Source: Bifidobacteriaceae bacterium (GTDB lineage Bacteria; Actinomycetota; Actinomycetes; Actinomycetales; WQXJ01). From it: a stretch of 5,219 nt of DNA. Position numbers and translations under genes: made by a program. The stretch lies in NCBI GenBank assembly GCA_031278675.1, contig JAITJY010000402.1:1-5219 (forward strand), written 5' to 3'. The notes under the pieces were generated by a model, which was not told the origin of the DNA, ran no database searches, and was given only the letters and a program-made list of their open reading frames with translations. Within the stretch, counting starts at the first letter, position 1. Every line of letters begins with the position of its first letter. Of the stretch, positions 4,044 to 5,219 are shown piece by piece.

Positions 4044-5219
4044 TCATCGCCCAAGATGGCGGGCCGGCCTGCGCAAATGGGTGGGAGCGAACAATCCCAG
4101 CTCGGTCCGCGCCACGACCACCCGGGGCCGGGCGGACTCCAGAGCCTCAGCGACAGCGGCGGGCGCGGCTGAGACGTCCACGTCGACAGCCGTCACTCCC
4201 GCCAACCGAGCCAACGCGGCGTAGTCATAGCCCGGAAAGTCCGTGCCGAACGCCCTGCCGTACGCGTCACGCATGTAACCGCGCAACACGCCGTAGCCGG
4301 AATCGTCCACCACCAGCCAGGTCACCGGCGCCGCGGTCTCCGCCAAGGTGATCAGGTCGGCTATCCCGTAGAGCCCTCCCCCGTCACCGCTGACCGCCAA
4401 GGTGGGGCGTCCCGACGCGATGGCCGCGCCCAGGGCCGCAGGCAGCGCCAGACCCAGTCCCCCACAGGCCGCAGTCTCGAACGGCGCGCCCCGCGCGTCC
4501 CACGCCGACCAAGCCCAATAGGACAAGATTGTCATGTCCCAATAGGTGGCGACGGCGTCGGGCACAGCCTCGCGCAAAGCGGCGATCAGGTCCAGCTCCC
4601 GCTCCAAGCCCTGTGTCGCGAGCCGCTGCCGAACCTGCTCGACCAGGTTTAGCGCCGCGCGTTCGGCCGCCGCGGGATCGCGTCCGCTCACACCCGAGGC
4701 GGCCAGCGCCACATCCAGCGCATCCAGCCCGACTCTTGCGTCGCCGACCAACGCCAGCGCGGGCCAATTGGCGCCCAAGACGGTCGGGTCGGCGTCGAGG
4801 TGGATCACCTGACCCAGCGGCGCCAGACGGAAGTAGTTGGTGCTGAGTTCGCCCAGGCCGCAGCCCACCACCAGCAAGGCATCCGCTTGTTCGAGGAATT
4901 CGGTGGTCGCGATGTCCTCGATCCAGCCCTGAGCGCTGAGGGGGTGGTCCCAGCGCAGCGCCGCCCGCCCCGCGGGGGTCGTCACCACGGGCGCCGCCAA
5001 CCGCTCCGCCAACGCCGCCAACTCCGGTCCAGCCCCGGCGCGCACGACTCCCCCGCCAGCCAATATGCGGGGGCGACGGGCTTCGGCCAGGCTGCGGACG
5101 GCATCGGCCAACGGACCCCGGACCGCTGCCGGGCTAAGGCCTGCGGCGTACAGCGCGGCGTCTCCAGCGCCGCGTGGCGCGCCGGCGCCCGGCTGCCCCG
5201 CCAGGCCCAGCGGCCCGGA
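4044..5219 (-). CDS. TPP-dependent enzyme, acetolactate synthase-like (5' end outside window)
   Basis: The last 391 residues of a thiamine pyrophosphate enzyme of the acetolactate synthase/2-oxo acid decarboxylase superfamily, cytoplasmic. The frame is open to the right edge, and a full protein of about 550 aa would put some 150 residues, including the catalytic Glu of the N-terminal domain, outside the window. Seen: a linker rich in Gly/Ala/Pro (visible residues 1-36); the central domain with RPRILAGGGV, TTPAGRAAL and QVIHLDADPTVLGAN; then the C-terminal cofactor domain with CGGLGLALPAALGAAIA and the TPP/Mg motif starting at GDG (codons 4388-4380) and ending at VVDDSGYGVLR. The motif ends in Asp-Asp where Asn-Asn is classical; Asp can still bind Mg. 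A TTG at 5111 can be read as a start but would remove an essential domain and lies inside homology-bearing frame, so it is rejected. The family makes or breaks bonds next to 2-oxo groups; the substrate here is unknown. It lies 45 bp upstream of the cupin regulator, same strand. Confidence 0.92.
   Translation of the reverse strand, partial: SGPLGLAGQPGAGAPRGAGDAALYAAGLSPAAVRGPLADAVRSLAEARRPRILAGGGVVRAGAGPELAALAERLAAPVVTTPAGRAALRWDHPLSAQGWIEDIATTEFLEQADALLVVGCGLGELSTNYFRLAPLGQVIHLDADPTVLGANWPALALVGDARVGLDALDVALAASGVSGRDPAAAERAALNLVEQVRQRLATQGLERELDLIAALREAVPDAVATYWDMTILSYWAWSAWDARGAPFETAACGGLGLALPAALGAAIASGRPTLAVSGDGGGLYGIADLITLAETAAPVTWLVVDDSGYGVLRGYMRDAYGRAFGTDFPGYDYAALARLAGVTAVDVDVSAAPAAVAEALESARPRVVVARTELGLFAPTHLRRPARHLGR

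Noticed and set aside
3483..4172. A 229-aa open frame on the plus strand across the regulator gene.
   Set aside because: Antisense shadow of the HTH/cupin gene, with composition typical of GC-rich mirror frames and no domain.
4384..4846. Several open frames of 88-127 aa on both strands inside the TPP enzyme gene.
   Set aside because: Arg/Ala/Pro-rich frames overlapping a strongly supported gene; none has motifs or start signals.
5109..5111. A TTG codon as the start of the TPP enzyme.
   Set aside because: The same frame is open to the window edge, and starting here would drop the N-terminal domain that carries the family's catalytic Glu; the true start is most likely outside the window.

Overview
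The window looks like a piece of an actinobacterial (high-GC Gram-positive) chromosome. Base composition is strongly GC-rich with G/C-ending codons, GTG is used as a start, and one lipoprotein has a permissive alanine-type lipobox. I cannot name a genus. All six genes I can support lie on the minus strand, so they read from right to left. Coding density is very high: the only non-coding stretches are 45 bp (3999-4043) and 155 bp (3247-3401). I see no RNA genes, CRISPR arrays or insertion sequences.

In order of transcription: (1) the C-terminal two thirds of an acetolactate-synthase-like thiamine pyrophosphate (TPP) enzyme, 4044-5219, entering from the right edge; (2) an XRE-type helix-turn-helix/cupin regulator, 3402-3998; (3) a 155-bp intergenic region with a stem-loop, a 10-bp palindrome, spaced inverted repeats, a possible -10 box and a strong ribosome binding site; (4) a family 3 solute-binding lipoprotein, 2311-3246; (5) a HisM/GlnP-type permease, 1388-2314; (6) a GlnQ/HisP-type ATPase, 621-1391; (7) the N-terminal part of a D-2-hydroxyacid dehydrogenase, leaving at the left edge, 1-624.

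The last four genes form a tightly coupled unit. Each of the three junctions is the same 4-bp ATGA stop/start overlap, and only the first gene has a clear, strong Shine-Dalgarno site. The dehydrogenase is therefore very probably part of the transporter operon and not just a neighbour. The binding protein keeps the Arg and Asp that in this family hold the carboxylate and amino group of an amino acid. A reasonable reading is import of an amino acid or related zwitterion, with 2-oxo/2-hydroxy acid chemistry (TPP enzyme, dehydrogenase) acting on it or its product, under control of the cupin regulator. The substrate and pathway cannot be read from the sequence.

I found no obviously new class of system. 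The points most worth following are the dehydrogenase fused into the transporter operon, the TPP enzyme plus cupin regulator next to it, the candidate operator region, and a possible leaderless promoter for the regulator.
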